A stretch of DNA of 40,086 bases from Bacillota bacterium (GTDB lineage Bacteria > Bacillota > Clostridia > Christensenellales > UMGS416): positions 1 to 40,086 of the forward strand of contig JAEYPH010000041.1 of assembly GCA_023410875.1 (NCBI GenBank). The letters run 5' to 3'. Made by a program: the position numbers and the translations under genes. The notes under the pieces are model-generated. The model made no database searches. It was given only the letters and a program-made list of their open reading frames with translations, and was not told where the DNA came from. This document shows positions 16,833 through 25,496 of this stretch, piece after piece. The first letter of the stretch is position 1; every line of letters starts with the position of its first letter.

Positions 16833-18272
16833 TCAAACGAGGAAGATCGCGACGATCAGCGTGGCCGCAAGGCCGCATGCCACGGGGATCAGGTTCTTGC
16901 GGGCAAGGTCGCCGGCCTTTACGTTGCAGATGGCAGCAACGGGGATGACCGCCCATGGGATGATCGTGCCGCCGTCCACCCAGACCGTCGTTATTTGGCC
17001 CAGAGCCGCCAGCGTGGCGGGGTTCGCTCCGGTGGCTGTGGAGAAGGTTTGCGCCAGCGAGCCCAGCAGCGGCAGGCCGGAGAAGCCGGAGCCATCCAGA
17101 CCGGTCACGATGCCCACCAGAGATTGCACGACCGCGACCAAGCCGCCGCCCAACTGCACGCGCTGTGAGAGGAACAGGCCGAAATCGTTGAGGATGCTGG
17201 GCGTACCTTCTCCCAGCACCTTGGCCGCCAACTCGCCGCTGCCCAAAAAGAAGAAGCCGGCGATCACGATGACCGGTGCAAAGATCTTGACTGCGAACTG
17301 GAAGCCGTCCTTAAAGTTGTCGGCGATGACCTCCAGCGAGGCAAAGAAATTGCCGCGGAAGATCGTGATCAGTGTGAGCACCAGGATGGCCGTGCCTCCG
17401 ACCAGCGCCGTGGCGTCGCCGCCCTTGAGGTTGAACATCAGCATCAGCACGACATCCAATGCAAACAATGCGGGGGTCAGTATGGCCATGATGTACGCAA
17501 AGGGGGAGCGCACGCGCTTGGCGCCAGCCAGGGGCTTCTCGGGTTCGGGAACCGGGCCGGCCCCATCGCCCTCGCCGGAGGCAACGGCTTGCGCGGGGGA
17601 GAGGGCGGCTGCCTGCGCGGCCCGCTTGTTCTCCCGCAGGAACATGACCCAGCAGACGATGATCGTGACGACGGACATCGTGGCCCACAGCGGGATGCTG
17701 GCCAGCACGACGCTGCCCGTGTCCAGGCCGGCCGCCTTTGCCGTGATGCCCGGCGCGCCCTGGATGACGAAGTCGCCGGAAAGACCGATGCCGTGGCCGA
17801 AGATGTTCATCGCGACTGCGCACCAGATGTTCGGTAGCCCCGCCTTGAGGGCGATGGGCAGCATCAGCGCACCTACCAGCGCCACGGCGGGGGATGGCCA
17901 CACGAACCAGGAGACGACCAGCATCACGGCGCCCACGACGAAGAACGCGATCTGCTTGTTCTTGACGATCTTCTTCAGCGGCGTGACCATCAGCTCATCG
18001 GCGCCAATGCTCGTGAGGCCCTTGGACATCGCCACGACAATGGCGATGACGGCGATGATGCCCAGAAATTCGGTACCGGAGCTGACCAGCGAGTTGTACA
18101 GCACCTGAATGGCGCTGACGACGTTACCGCCGGACGCGGCCAGCCCCATCAGGAAAATGCCGATGATGCACGGCAGCACGATCTCCTTTTTCATAAGGAG
18201 GATGGCGATGATGAGAACAGTCATGATGAGGTAGACATAGTGTAACAGCCCAAGTGTAACCGCAGTATCCAT
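16833..18272 (-). CDS. Multi-span permease, ion-transporter type
   Basis: The 479-residue product is highly hydrophobic with about 11-13 membrane segments and one charged, Ala/Pro-rich cytoplasmic linker near residues 212-252. Two similar halves are suggested by repeated helical-hairpin regions, with the conserved-looking stretch MNIFGHGIGLSGDFVIQGAP in the first half and DGGTIIPWAVIPVAAI near the end. This pattern is typical of the ion-transporter (DcuC/GntP-like) superfamily that exports or imports small carboxylates. I do not recognise the exact family. GAGGAAG precedes the ATG. The gene follows the flavoprotein gene on the same strand by 79 bases, so they probably form an operon. Confidence 0.7.
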   Translation of the reverse strand: MDTAVTLGLLHYVYLIMTVLIIAILLMKKEIVLPCIIGIFLMGLAASGGNVVSAIQVLYNSLVSSGTEFLGIIAVIAIVVAMSKGLTSIGADELMVTPLKKIVKNKQIAFFVVGAVMLVVSWFVWPSPAVALVGALMLPIALKAGLPNIWCAVAMNIFGHGIGLSGDFVIQGAPGITAKAAGLDTGSVVLASIPLWATMSVVTIIVCWVMFLRENKRAAQAAALSPAQAVASGEGDGAGPVPEPEKPLAGAKRVRSPFAYIMAILTPALFALDVVLMLMFNLKGGDATALVGGTAILVLTLITIFRGNFFASLEVIADNFKDGFQFAVKIFAPVIVIAGFFFLGSGELAAKVLGEGTPSILNDFGLFLSQRVQLGGGLVAVVQSLVGIVTGLDGSGFSGLPLLGSLAQTFSTATGANPATLAALGQITTVWVDGGTIIPWAVIPVAAICNVKAGDLARKNLIPVACGLAATLIVAIFLV

Positions 18273-18352
18273 TCTTCCTCTCCCTCCAGATAAGCATATC
18301 GAAGCGACCGCCTAGCGCGCCGATCCACCCTCCCGGCGCGCCGCCATTGGCG

Positions 18353-19633
18353 TCAGACCATAGCCATGCTCCTGGTGAACACGTCGGTGAGCCCGGCGGC
18401 CTCCACCCGCCCACGAATCACCGCAACATCCGTGGTGTACAGCCCCAGCTTCTTCATGCGCTCAAACAGCACTGAACCGGAGAACGTGTATTTGAGTTCC
18501 AGGCCATTCTCCGTCTGCATTTGCTCGCGTACATAGGCGATCGCCTCGCCGATGGCCAGCGTGCGGGGCAGCACGAGCAAGTCCTCACCCTGGGCCAGGC
18601 GAACGGCGTTGGCGCCTGCCAGCGTGCCGGTCACGATGGCCTCGGTGTGGCCCACCAGCAGGCCGGCCTTCTCGCCCGCGCAAAACAGGTTGCCCACGCC
18701 CTCCACCTTCAGCGTATCATTCCGCGGCGCCATGGCGAAAAAACGCATAGAGTTGCCCTTACCACCCGCGTAGGGGTCCTCGTACCGCGCATTTTCGAAT
18801 CCGGGGATCTGCTGCAGCTTTTGCAGGTCGAAGAACGGGCTCATGAGCTTGGCATGTCCGGTGTCCAGCAGGATGATGTTGTTCTTGAATTCTGCCAGCG
18901 CGTATTGCTGGCAGGCCTTGATGTCCAGGTGGTCTTCCACAAGGCTCTCGGGGATAGATATGATCGCAACGCCCTTTTCGTTCAAGGTTTTTATGATTTT
19001 ACGGGAGAGGGATTCCTTGTACAGCTTGCAGGAGCCGCTCATGGCGCCCACTTCGCCGGAGGCCTTGCGGCCCTGCACCTCTTGCACACCCGCCAGCGCC
19101 GCCAGGCTCTGGCGGCCGCCGAAGGAAGGGCAGCGCAGCACGCACATGGCGCAGCCGTTGCCGTATTTTTTGCAGTTGTTCATGGGTCCTGCGGTGCCCG
19201 TGGTGTCCAGGAACACATCACCCTCATAGATGCGTCCGTCGTCGGCTTCCACGCTCAAGATGGTCTTGCCGGCCAGCTTCGCCTTTGACACGCGGGCGCT
19301 GAGCTGCACGTCCACGCCCATCCAGCGCAGATACCGTGCAACCGCGCCCGGTGTCGTGCCGATGTCATAGAGGCTGGCGTGCCTGTGGCCGGGAAAATCG
19401 ATCCCTATATGGCGGGAGTGGGCGTCGGTGATGTGGAACAGGTCTCCGCCGCCCATGGCGATGGCCTCCTCCGTGGCGGTGAAGCGCCCGTTGTTGCGCA
19501 TGATGCCGCCCACCAGGCCGGTGCCCAGCAGCGCGTCCGTCCGCTCCAGCAGCGTTACATCCGCGCCCGCTTTTCTCGCGCCGATGGCCGCGGCGCAGCC
19601 TGCCCATCCACCTCCCACGATCACTGCCTTCAC
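18353..19633 (-). CDS. GidA/TrmFO-like FAD-dependent oxidoreductase
   Basis: The 426-residue flavoprotein begins with a Rossmann FAD-binding motif (KAVIVGGGWAGCAAAIGARKAG) and ends with a second FAD contact (GNLFCAGEKAGLLVGHTEAI). A cysteine cluster CKKYGNGCAMCVLRC near residue 155-169 recalls GidA/TrmFO relatives, but the protein lacks the GidA C-terminal domain. The GTG at 19633 lies 11 bases after AAGGAG; the GTG at 19645 would overlap that site, so the later start is preferred. It is probably a small-molecule oxidoreductase acting with the permease downstream. Substrate unknown. Confidence 0.75.
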   Translation of the reverse strand: MKAVIVGGGWAGCAAAIGARKAGADVTLLERTDALLGTGLVGGIMRNNGRFTATEEAIAMGGGDLFHITDAHSRHIGIDFPGHRHASLYDIGTTPGAVARYLRWMGVDVQLSARVSKAKLAGKTILSVEADDGRIYEGDVFLDTTGTAGPMNNCKKYGNGCAMCVLRCPSFGGRQSLAALAGVQEVQGRKASGEVGAMSGSCKLYKESLSRKIIKTLNEKGVAIISIPESLVEDHLDIKACQQYALAEFKNNIILLDTGHAKLMSPFFDLQKLQQIPGFENARYEDPYAGGKGNSMRFFAMAPRNDTLKVEGVGNLFCAGEKAGLLVGHTEAIVTGTLAGANAVRLAQGEDLLVLPRTLAIGEAIAYVREQMQTENGLELKYTFSGSVLFERMKKLGLYTTDVAVIRGRVEAAGLTDVFTRSMAMV

Positions 19634-19694
19634 CTGCTGATCCACTCCTTCTCATTGGTTCATTGCCTCCCGGTTCGCCGGGATAAAAGAAAAA

Positions 19695-19709
19695 GCGTTT
19701 TCCAAACGC
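19695..19709. promoter_or_regulatory. Operator-like palindrome GCGTTTTCCAAACGC
   Basis: A perfect six-base inverted repeat with a three-base centre lies about 62 bases upstream of the flavoprotein start, in the gap shared with the divergent deacetylase gene. Its size and symmetry suit a dimeric repressor site. No regulator gene is adjacent. Confidence 0.35.
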
Positions 19710-19909
19710 GTCAATGCAACCATTGATTCATTTGGATAAACGCCATCGTTGGAAAGGCTGCAATCATAAATTGACTATAATAGTATGCGACGCACCATAG
19801 GGTTCCATTCTGCAGTTCATGGAGCACCGGGCAGCAGGGCAGAGGCTGGCGGGCATATAGCCTTCTGTCAACGTGCTTGTGTGCATAGGATTGACTGGGA
19901 GGGAAGCGC

Positions 19910-20500
19910 ATGCGTATTTTATTGATCACCAAGGAGCAAATGATCCGCTGGAGCATCGTGGTGGCGGCGCTGGTCGTGGTGCTGATCGTGGTGCTGGCGC
20001 TGCGGCCCGACGCCGCATCGGCGTTCGCGCCCAAGGATGATATACCGATCTACAGTGTCAACACCAAAAACATGCAGGTCGCCATCACCTTTGACGCCGC
20101 TTGGGGCACCGACAAGACCATCGCGATACTGGACGCGCTGGACGACGCGGGCATCAAGGCGACCTTTTTTGTGACCGGCATGTGGGCCAACAAGAACGCG
20201 GACATGCTCCGGGAGATCGCCTATCGCGGCCACGAGATCGGCAGCCATGGCTACACCCATAAGGACCTGACAACGCTGCCCGACAATGAAGTGATGGAAG
20301 AACTCAAGAAGACCGACGACACCATAGAGAAGATTACGGGGAAAAGACCGATGATCTTCCGCGCACCCTATGGGGCTTGGAACGCCAAGCTCGTGGACCT
20401 TGTGGGGAAGTATGGTGTGGCGTTCATACAGTGGGATGTGGAAACACGGGTTATTAAAGTAAAAGACTCAATGATGAACTCGACAGCTGAACGAACCTAA
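19910..20500 (+). pseudogene. PdaB-like polysaccharide deacetylase, 3' end lost
   Basis: The ORF encodes 196 residues: a single membrane anchor (about 13-30), then the NodB-type domain with motif 1 TFDAAWGTDKT, motif 2 HEIGSHGYTHKDL and motif 3 RAPYGAWN, typical of PdaB-family sporulation deacetylases. After FIQWDVET (about 20450) the frame changes to RVIKVKDSMMNSTAERT and stops, so the terminal strand and the final active-site His (LFHNN-type motif) are missing. The DNA turns AT-rich at the same point. GGGAGGG lies upstream of the ATG. The rest of the gene is not found within the window, so this is a recombination or deletion scar and the protein is probably inactive. Confidence 0.75.
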
Positions 20501-20583
20501 TACCCAATCATATTACAAAAAAGCAAATATATATCAGCAAAGCCCCAGTACATAGCTTCTATGATGCTGCAACTCCATTTCCA

Positions 20584-21255
20584 CTAAAACATGCTGATCT
20601 GCTGTTCTTTTTGCTGACGCTTTTTAGGAGCCTCCACCATCGTCAGGACATACGCCTCGGTATCGTCCCGATATAGGATTTCTTTCGCGGCACCAAGTTC
20701 GCTCAGCCATGCAGTACGTTCCACGGCCGACTTTAAAATCACAGGCATGCGGTCATGGATCACAGAAATAGAGGCGTTGGCGTCTGCCGTTAGAACTGCA
20801 TATGCCATATAGTCACGGCCTGCCCTGTCCTTATAATGCCCGTATACCCCTGCAAGGTACATCATCGACCGATCGGCATGGGTGACCCAGTGCTTGTCCA
20901 CGGCTTTGCCGTTTTCATGACTCCACTCAAAAAAGCCAGTTGTGGGAACAACACAGCGCTGGTCTAAAATGATCTTGCGGAACATGGGCTTCTCAAACGC
21001 AGTTTCACGCCTGGCGTTGGCGACGACACCCTTGCCATCCCATTGCGGTATGCCAAAGGACATGAGCACGGGCCGTATGGCATCATCAACCATAATAAGC
21101 ACGGGGGCAGTGTCAGTACGGGCAACCTCAGCGGTTTTCACCTTTGCCAACTCGGCTCGCTGGTCATTGTCTTGATATTGCTGCGCCAGATCCTTGAAAA
21201 TTTCCTGCATCTCAGGACTTGCTTTGTCTATCGCGATGTTATATCGTCCACACAT
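20584..21255 (-). CDS. SRAP (YedK/HMCES) abasic-site DNA-protein crosslink protein
   Basis: The 223-residue product starts MCGRY, giving the N-terminal catalytic Cys2 that bonds covalently to abasic sites in single-stranded DNA. Other family residues are visible: NARRET (about 81-86), GFFEW and HDRMPVIL with its His. The family protects replication forks from abasic lesions and is known from SOS neighbourhoods. It lies downstream of a Y-family polymerase under a LexA box and also has a good promoter of its own at 21443-21470. The length is normal for the family. Confidence 0.92.
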   Translation of the reverse strand: MCGRYNIAIDKASPEMQEIFKDLAQQYQDNDQRAELAKVKTAEVARTDTAPVLIMVDDAIRPVLMSFGIPQWDGKGVVANARRETAFEKPMFRKIILDQRCVVPTTGFFEWSHENGKAVDKHWVTHADRSMMYLAGVYGHYKDRAGRDYMAYAVLTADANASISVIHDRMPVILKSAVERTAWLSELGAAKEILYRDDTEAYVLTMVEAPKKRQQKEQQISMF

Positions 21256-21274
21256 GCTGATTACTCCTTGCGCG

Positions 21275-21436
21275 CTACAGCATAGGCCAGATCACAAATT
21301 GGTCTAATAGTTCGCCAGTATACTCGCCGGAGGCGTGATCCCAAAGCTGTCCCAATGTCCATTCCAAGCCTTCTGGCGTTATCTGGATGGTCGAAATGCC
21401 GTCCGAGGCATCGCGGTACCCTCCATTTACATATCC
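21275..21436 (-). pseudogene. Small ORF between polymerase and SRAP genes, no usable start
   Basis: An open frame of 53 residues ends 19 bases before the SRAP gene and looks protein-like (EGLEWTLGQLWDHASGEYTG, then LLDQFVIWPML), but no ATG/GTG/TTG begins it near its 5' end. An ATG with codons for MAKD sits just upstream in the next frame, so a one-base shift would join them. It may be a decayed third member of the SOS cassette, or translated from an unusual start. I do not recognise the family. Confidence 0.45.
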
Positions 21437-21442
21437 TTAGCC

Positions 21443-21470
21443 ATTATACAATAGCGCAGTGCCCTGTAAA
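21443..21470 (-). promoter_or_regulatory. Internal promoter upstream of the SRAP gene
   Basis: On the minus strand TTTACA (21465-21470), 16 bases, TATAAT (21443-21448). This is close to consensus and lies between the polymerase stop codon and the SRAP gene. Confidence 0.6.
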
Positions 21471-21493
21471 AGCAAAGTTTTCCCGAGCATGGC

Positions 21494-23494
21494 TCACTTG
21501 GTAACGCTGGGACGCGATGAAATCCTAGTTGGCTGCATCGGCCCATGAGATCTGCGCTGTGGTTGTTGGTTTTCATACGCTAGCATAGTTTCTACCTGTT
21601 CGAGCGACAGGAAGGCAAAGCCGGCCATGACAGGAGCGCCCTCATCATCGTATCCTTCGGCCTGTACCACCTGTGGCCGCTCAACAAACCAGCGGCGCGT
21701 TGCCGCTTCCAAGTAAAGCAGCCTAATCCGTCCATTGATAAGGCAGGTGTATCGGTGGCCGACGGCACCCGCGCGCTCGCTGGCGGCCCAACAGACCGTA
21801 TGCACAGTTTGAATATCATACGAACGACCATTCTCCCACCATATTTTGCGGGGAGTAGGCGGACGGCCGTCGGTATGGCACAGTGCCTCGATTGCCACAT
21901 ACGCCTTACCTTCGTGTTCAATGATTCGACCTTGCCGAGGCGCAGTGGCGTGGGAAGATCCATTCGGCGCAGAGCCCGACCGGGCTACGCCCCACCTGAA
22001 GAGGTTCTCATCATAAATGAGCGTTGTCATCGCGCCGCCGGCGGAGCAAACATACCTCGCACCCGGACTGTTGAGCTTGAGTGCATGCGCCGGCAGTATA
22101 TCGATAACATGATCGACTGTGATTTGGGAGTCCTCCCAAGAGAAGGTAAGCGGCTGCGGGGAGTCTCCATTGGCAGGATAGTACACCAATGCATCTATAT
22201 ATATGATGCCAGGCAGGTCATCGGGGCGGTCGCTCAGGTCCAGCCCACGGCCTGCCAAGCTCCGGTCCTCTTTGAAAGTTAGAGCAGTGATATCAATGTG
22301 CTCAAGTTCGGTCCCCCTGGCCAGGCTTAGGCGACCAAATCGCTGCCAGAGGCTGTCCTTGGTGCGCTCCAGGGCCATGGCCTTTTCCACCGCCGGATCC
22401 GGAGGCAGCAGGGAGCCCTGCACATTGTGCCGAAGATCCACGAGGTTACAGCAGGAAATGCCCAGGCTGCGGATGTCGTATCCCAGCGGGCTGGCCTGGT
22501 CATAGATGGCCATGGCTGCCGCCAGAATATCGTCAGATCGCTGGGTCGGCGCCGGCAGCGTCGTTTGCCTCGAGGCCCACTGGAGTTTGCTTGAGCGCAG
22601 ACTTGCGTGCACGGTGCGTGCAGCAACGCCGATGTCCCGCAATCGGGAGGCGATGTTTTCGGCTATCGTATAGTATGCGGCCTTGACCTCCGAGCGCGTG
22701 ACGATGTCGCGCGGCAGAGTTTTGGAGTTACCCACGCTTTTGGCCGGGTCTATCTCCCAGATATACGGAACGGGGTCGCGGTCCAGTCCGTTTGCCGCCA
22801 GCCAGAGCGAATTCCCATTCTTTCCGAAGAGGGCGCCCATCTCATGGCGGTTAAGGTTGGCGATGTCTCCGATGGTCCTAATGCCGATCTGCTGCAGCTT
22901 ATAGCCGGTCTTACCACCAACACCTAGGATGGATTCCGCCGGCAGCGTCCAGACGACGTCTTTGTAATTTGCCGGAGAGATTACGCTGGTGGCGTCGGGT
23001 TTTTTTAGGTCCGACCCCAGCTTCGCGAACGTGCGTGTAAACGACACGCCCACCGAGCATGGGACGCCGTACTCCTCTTTGGTTCTGCGGCGGATCTCAT
23101 CGGCAATCTTTACGGCCTCCTCAAACGACATAACATAGCCGGTGAGCTCTACATATGCTTCATCGTCTCCACCAGATTGGACCCGGTCAGAATAGGCCAG
23201 GCAAAGCCCTAACAGGCCATCGGCAAATTGATAGTATAGGGGAAAGTCTACGGCGACGGTCTTTATGTGTGGGCATTTCGCCCTTGCTTCCGATAGGGTC
23301 TCACCCGTTCGCACGCCATAGGCTTTGGCCTCGTACGATTTGGCCAGTATGACTCCGCAGCGCTCGCCCAGGTTGCCGGTGACGGCCACCGGCAGGCCGC
23401 GCAAACTCGGATCGACAAAGGCTGCGGCGCTCGCATAAAAGCAGTTGAAATCTATATGGAGGATGATCCTCCAAAGAGGGTTTATGATTGGCAC
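21494..23494 (-). CDS. Y-family translesion DNA polymerase with duplicated C-terminal domain
   Basis: The 666-residue protein has an N-terminal Y-family (UmuC/DinB) polymerase of about 400 residues: metal-binding D15 in HIDFNCFYAS, D111/E112 in GDDEAYVELTG (usual SIDEAY), and a helix-hairpin-helix part (LGVGGKTGYKLQQIGI). Residues 432-503 and 532-605 form two similar domains, each with (I)(D/E)AL, a WE(D/N)-type strand, (R)Y(V/T)C and RW(G/F)V. They recall the DUF6504 domain found next to actinobacterial Y-family polymerases. The start is a GTG at 23494 without a good ribosome site; GGAGG occurs inside the frame just before ILHIDFN, so the start is uncertain. It is predicted to copy past damaged bases and to be induced by damage through the LexA box. 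Confidence 0.88.
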   Translation of the reverse strand: MPIINPLWRIILHIDFNCFYASAAAFVDPSLRGLPVAVTGNLGERCGVILAKSYEAKAYGVRTGETLSEARAKCPHIKTVAVDFPLYYQFADGLLGLCLAYSDRVQSGGDDEAYVELTGYVMSFEEAVKIADEIRRRTKEEYGVPCSVGVSFTRTFAKLGSDLKKPDATSVISPANYKDVVWTLPAESILGVGGKTGYKLQQIGIRTIGDIANLNRHEMGALFGKNGNSLWLAANGLDRDPVPYIWEIDPAKSVGNSKTLPRDIVTRSEVKAAYYTIAENIASRLRDIGVAARTVHASLRSSKLQWASRQTTLPAPTQRSDDILAAAMAIYDQASPLGYDIRSLGISCCNLVDLRHNVQGSLLPPDPAVEKAMALERTKDSLWQRFGRLSLARGTELEHIDITALTFKEDRSLAGRGLDLSDRPDDLPGIIYIDALVYYPANGDSPQPLTFSWEDSQITVDHVIDILPAHALKLNSPGARYVCSAGGAMTTLIYDENLFRWGVARSGSAPNGSSHATAPRQGRIIEHEGKAYVAIEALCHTDGRPPTPRKIWWENGRSYDIQTVHTVCWAASERAGAVGHRYTCLINGRIRLLYLEAATRRWFVERPQVVQAEGYDDEGAPVMAGFAFLSLEQVETMLAYENQQPQRRSHGPMQPTRISSRPSVTK

Positions 23495-23516
23495 AACACA
23501 TCACCACGCATAATAA

Positions 23517-23528
23517 GAACGTATGTTC
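23517..23528. promoter_or_regulatory. LexA (DinR) box, GAACGTATGTTC
   Basis: This is a perfect Gram-positive SOS box core (GAAC-N4-GTTC, with RNRY-type centre GTAT), 22 bases before the polymerase start and just downstream of its -10 element, well placed to block transcription until DNA damage. Confidence 0.85.
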
Positions 23529-23539
23529 CCGTATAGCGT

Positions 23540-23567
23540 ATTATATGCTGTGCGAAGTAAAAATCAA
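23540..23567 (-). promoter_or_regulatory. Promoter of the SOS cassette
   Basis: On the minus strand TTGATT (23562-23567), 16 bases, TATAAT (23540-23545). The predicted transcript start abuts the LexA box. Confidence 0.7.
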
Positions 23568-23702
23568 CTGAGAATTTTTGGATGTGCTGAAAATGGAGAA
23601 GCAGGGAGTGGTTCTATTTGCTTTTCACAAAAGCAGATGGTATATTTTTAGAGCATCTGTCGTTATATATCTGTTTGCCGATGCTTGCGGGGTTGGTTTG
23701 CG

Positions 23703-25496
23703 ATGAAAATGTCACTTTCTCGGGTGATCGACGCTGTCTCCCTGAAACGAACCATATTCGCCAAGCTCCTGATGGCTTTTCTGGTCAGCATGCTGCCCAT
23801 CTACATCACGGGGATCATGATATACACCTGGGGCGTGAACACGTTGCAGGCGGAGACGGTCAACCGAAGCATTGCACAGCTCCAGGTCTATTTTGACAGC
23901 CTGCAAAAGGAAGTGGACCAAATCAAGACGCTGCAGTCACGGTACCTTATGGGGCGCGAGATCAGCTGGCTGGTCAACACCTACAACAGCACTTCCGTCT
24001 ACGACAGGGGATATTACGCCCTGCGGGTGCAGGACAACATGGTCGCGTTGAAGAACAGCTCCAATTACCTGCAGGATGTCGTCGTGTTCATGCCTGCCAT
24101 CGGCAGGAAGATACGGGCTTCCACCGGGTACGACGAGATGAGCCCTGCGGATATCGAGGCGATGCAGGCCATAGTCCCACTCTCCAATGCGGCACTGAGC
24201 ACCGACGGCGTCAACCTGTACATCAACTTAAGCTATCCGCCCTATTCGGGCCTGACTGGCAAGAAGAAGGTCTTTTATGCGATACAGGCACACTTGTCGT
24301 TGCCGGAGATGCAAAAGAGCCTGCAACAGTTTGACATCTACCCCGGGTCGGGCTCGGTGTTGTTCGTTCAGGGCTTTCCGTCCGTCGCCAGCTTCGGCAG
24401 CGATCCGTCGGTTACCGACGAGGTGATCGCCCAGATCGAGGAGCACGCCCGGACCGTGGCGGCCCAGAGCGCCTTTTCTGCGGATATCGCCGGCAAACGC
24501 TACCTAATTACCTATGCCCGCTCCGCCTATCTGGGGTACACGCTGGGCAACTATACTCTGGAATCGGAAATCTACCGGCAGGCGCGCACCAACCGTTACA
24601 TCGTGTGGGTGCTCACGTGCATAGCGGCCATCATCACGGCCTCGTTCGTCTATTTCGTCTACCGTACGATACAGGCGCCGATGCACGAGCTCATGGAGGC
24701 CTTCAAGCGCGTGGACAGCGGAGATATGAACTTCTCGCTGCAAGTGCGCCGCCAGGATGAGTTCAAGTCCATGTACGCCCATTTCAACGACATGCTCGCG
24801 AGCATCAACCGGCTCATCACGCATACCTACGAGCAGAAGCTTCTGCTCAAGAACGCCGAGCTGGATCAGCTGCAGGCGCAGATCAACCCCCATTTCATCT
24901 ACAACAGCTACTTCCTGCTGCACCACATGGTCAAAAGCGACGACAAGGAAAACGCGGTGTATTTCTCCCGGCTCATGGGTACCTATTTCCAGTTCATCAC
25001 CCGCAGCAAGGGCAGCAGCGTGCAGCTGTGCAAGGAGATCGAGCACGCGCGCATCTATACGCAGATACAGGGCATGCGCTTTGTCAACCGCATCACGATT
25101 CAGTTCGATCCGCTGCCCCAGGAATTCGAGGGTGTGTTGGTGCCGCGGCTCATCGTGCAGCCTATCCTGGAAAACGCCTTCCAGTACGCGCTGTCCGATA
25201 AGCTGAGCGATGGTGTGCTGCGGGTGCGCTTTGCCAGCGCTCCGGAATACCTCATCATCGACGTGGAGGACAACGGCGACCAACTGACCGACGAAAAGAT
25301 ACAGGGGCTCCGGGAGAACCTGGACGCCGGCGACATACGGATGAACGAGAGCATCGGGCTGCTCAACATACATCGGCGCCTGCAGGCCGCCTTCCCCGAC
25401 CGGGGGAGGCTGGAAATCAACCGTTCCGCCCTGGGCGGCATGCAGGTTCTGCTCTATATCCCCCTGCAAGGAGCGTCTGAGGGTAAGAATGTATAA
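23703..25496 (+). CDS. YesM-type membrane sensor histidine kinase
   Basis: The 597-residue kinase has an N-terminal membrane segment (about 20-42), a large extracytoplasmic sensor domain, a second segment (about 297-320), a HAMP linker (PMHELMEAFKRVDSGDM) and the His_kinase domain with the phospho-acceptor in QINPHFIYN (H397). A HATPase domain follows (VQPILENAF, VEDNG). Such kinases sense extracellular sugars or binding-protein states and drive YesN-type regulators. The TTG at 23685 is less likely than the ATG at 23703. The gene overlaps the response regulator by eight bases and precedes a sugar importer, its probable target. Confidence 0.9.
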   Translation: MKMSLSRVIDAVSLKRTIFAKLLMAFLVSMLPIYITGIMIYTWGVNTLQAETVNRSIAQLQVYFDSLQKEVDQIKTLQSRYLMGREISWLVNTYNSTSVYDRGYYALRVQDNMVALKNSSNYLQDVVVFMPAIGRKIRASTGYDEMSPADIEAMQAIVPLSNAALSTDGVNLYINLSYPPYSGLTGKKKVFYAIQAHLSLPEMQKSLQQFDIYPGSGSVLFVQGFPSVASFGSDPSVTDEVIAQIEEHARTVAAQSAFSADIAGKRYLITYARSAYLGYTLGNYTLESEIYRQARTNRYIVWVLTCIAAIITASFVYFVYRTIQAPMHELMEAFKRVDSGDMNFSLQVRRQDEFKSMYAHFNDMLASINRLITHTYEQKLLLKNAELDQLQAQINPHFIYNSYFLLHHMVKSDDKENAVYFSRLMGTYFQFITRSKGSSVQLCKEIEHARIYTQIQGMRFVNRITIQFDPLPQEFEGVLVPRLIVQPILENAFQYALSDKLSDGVLRVRFASAPEYLIIDVEDNGDQLTDEKIQGLRENLDAGDIRMNESIGLLNIHRRLQAAFPDRGRLEINRSALGGMQVLLYIPLQGASEGKNV

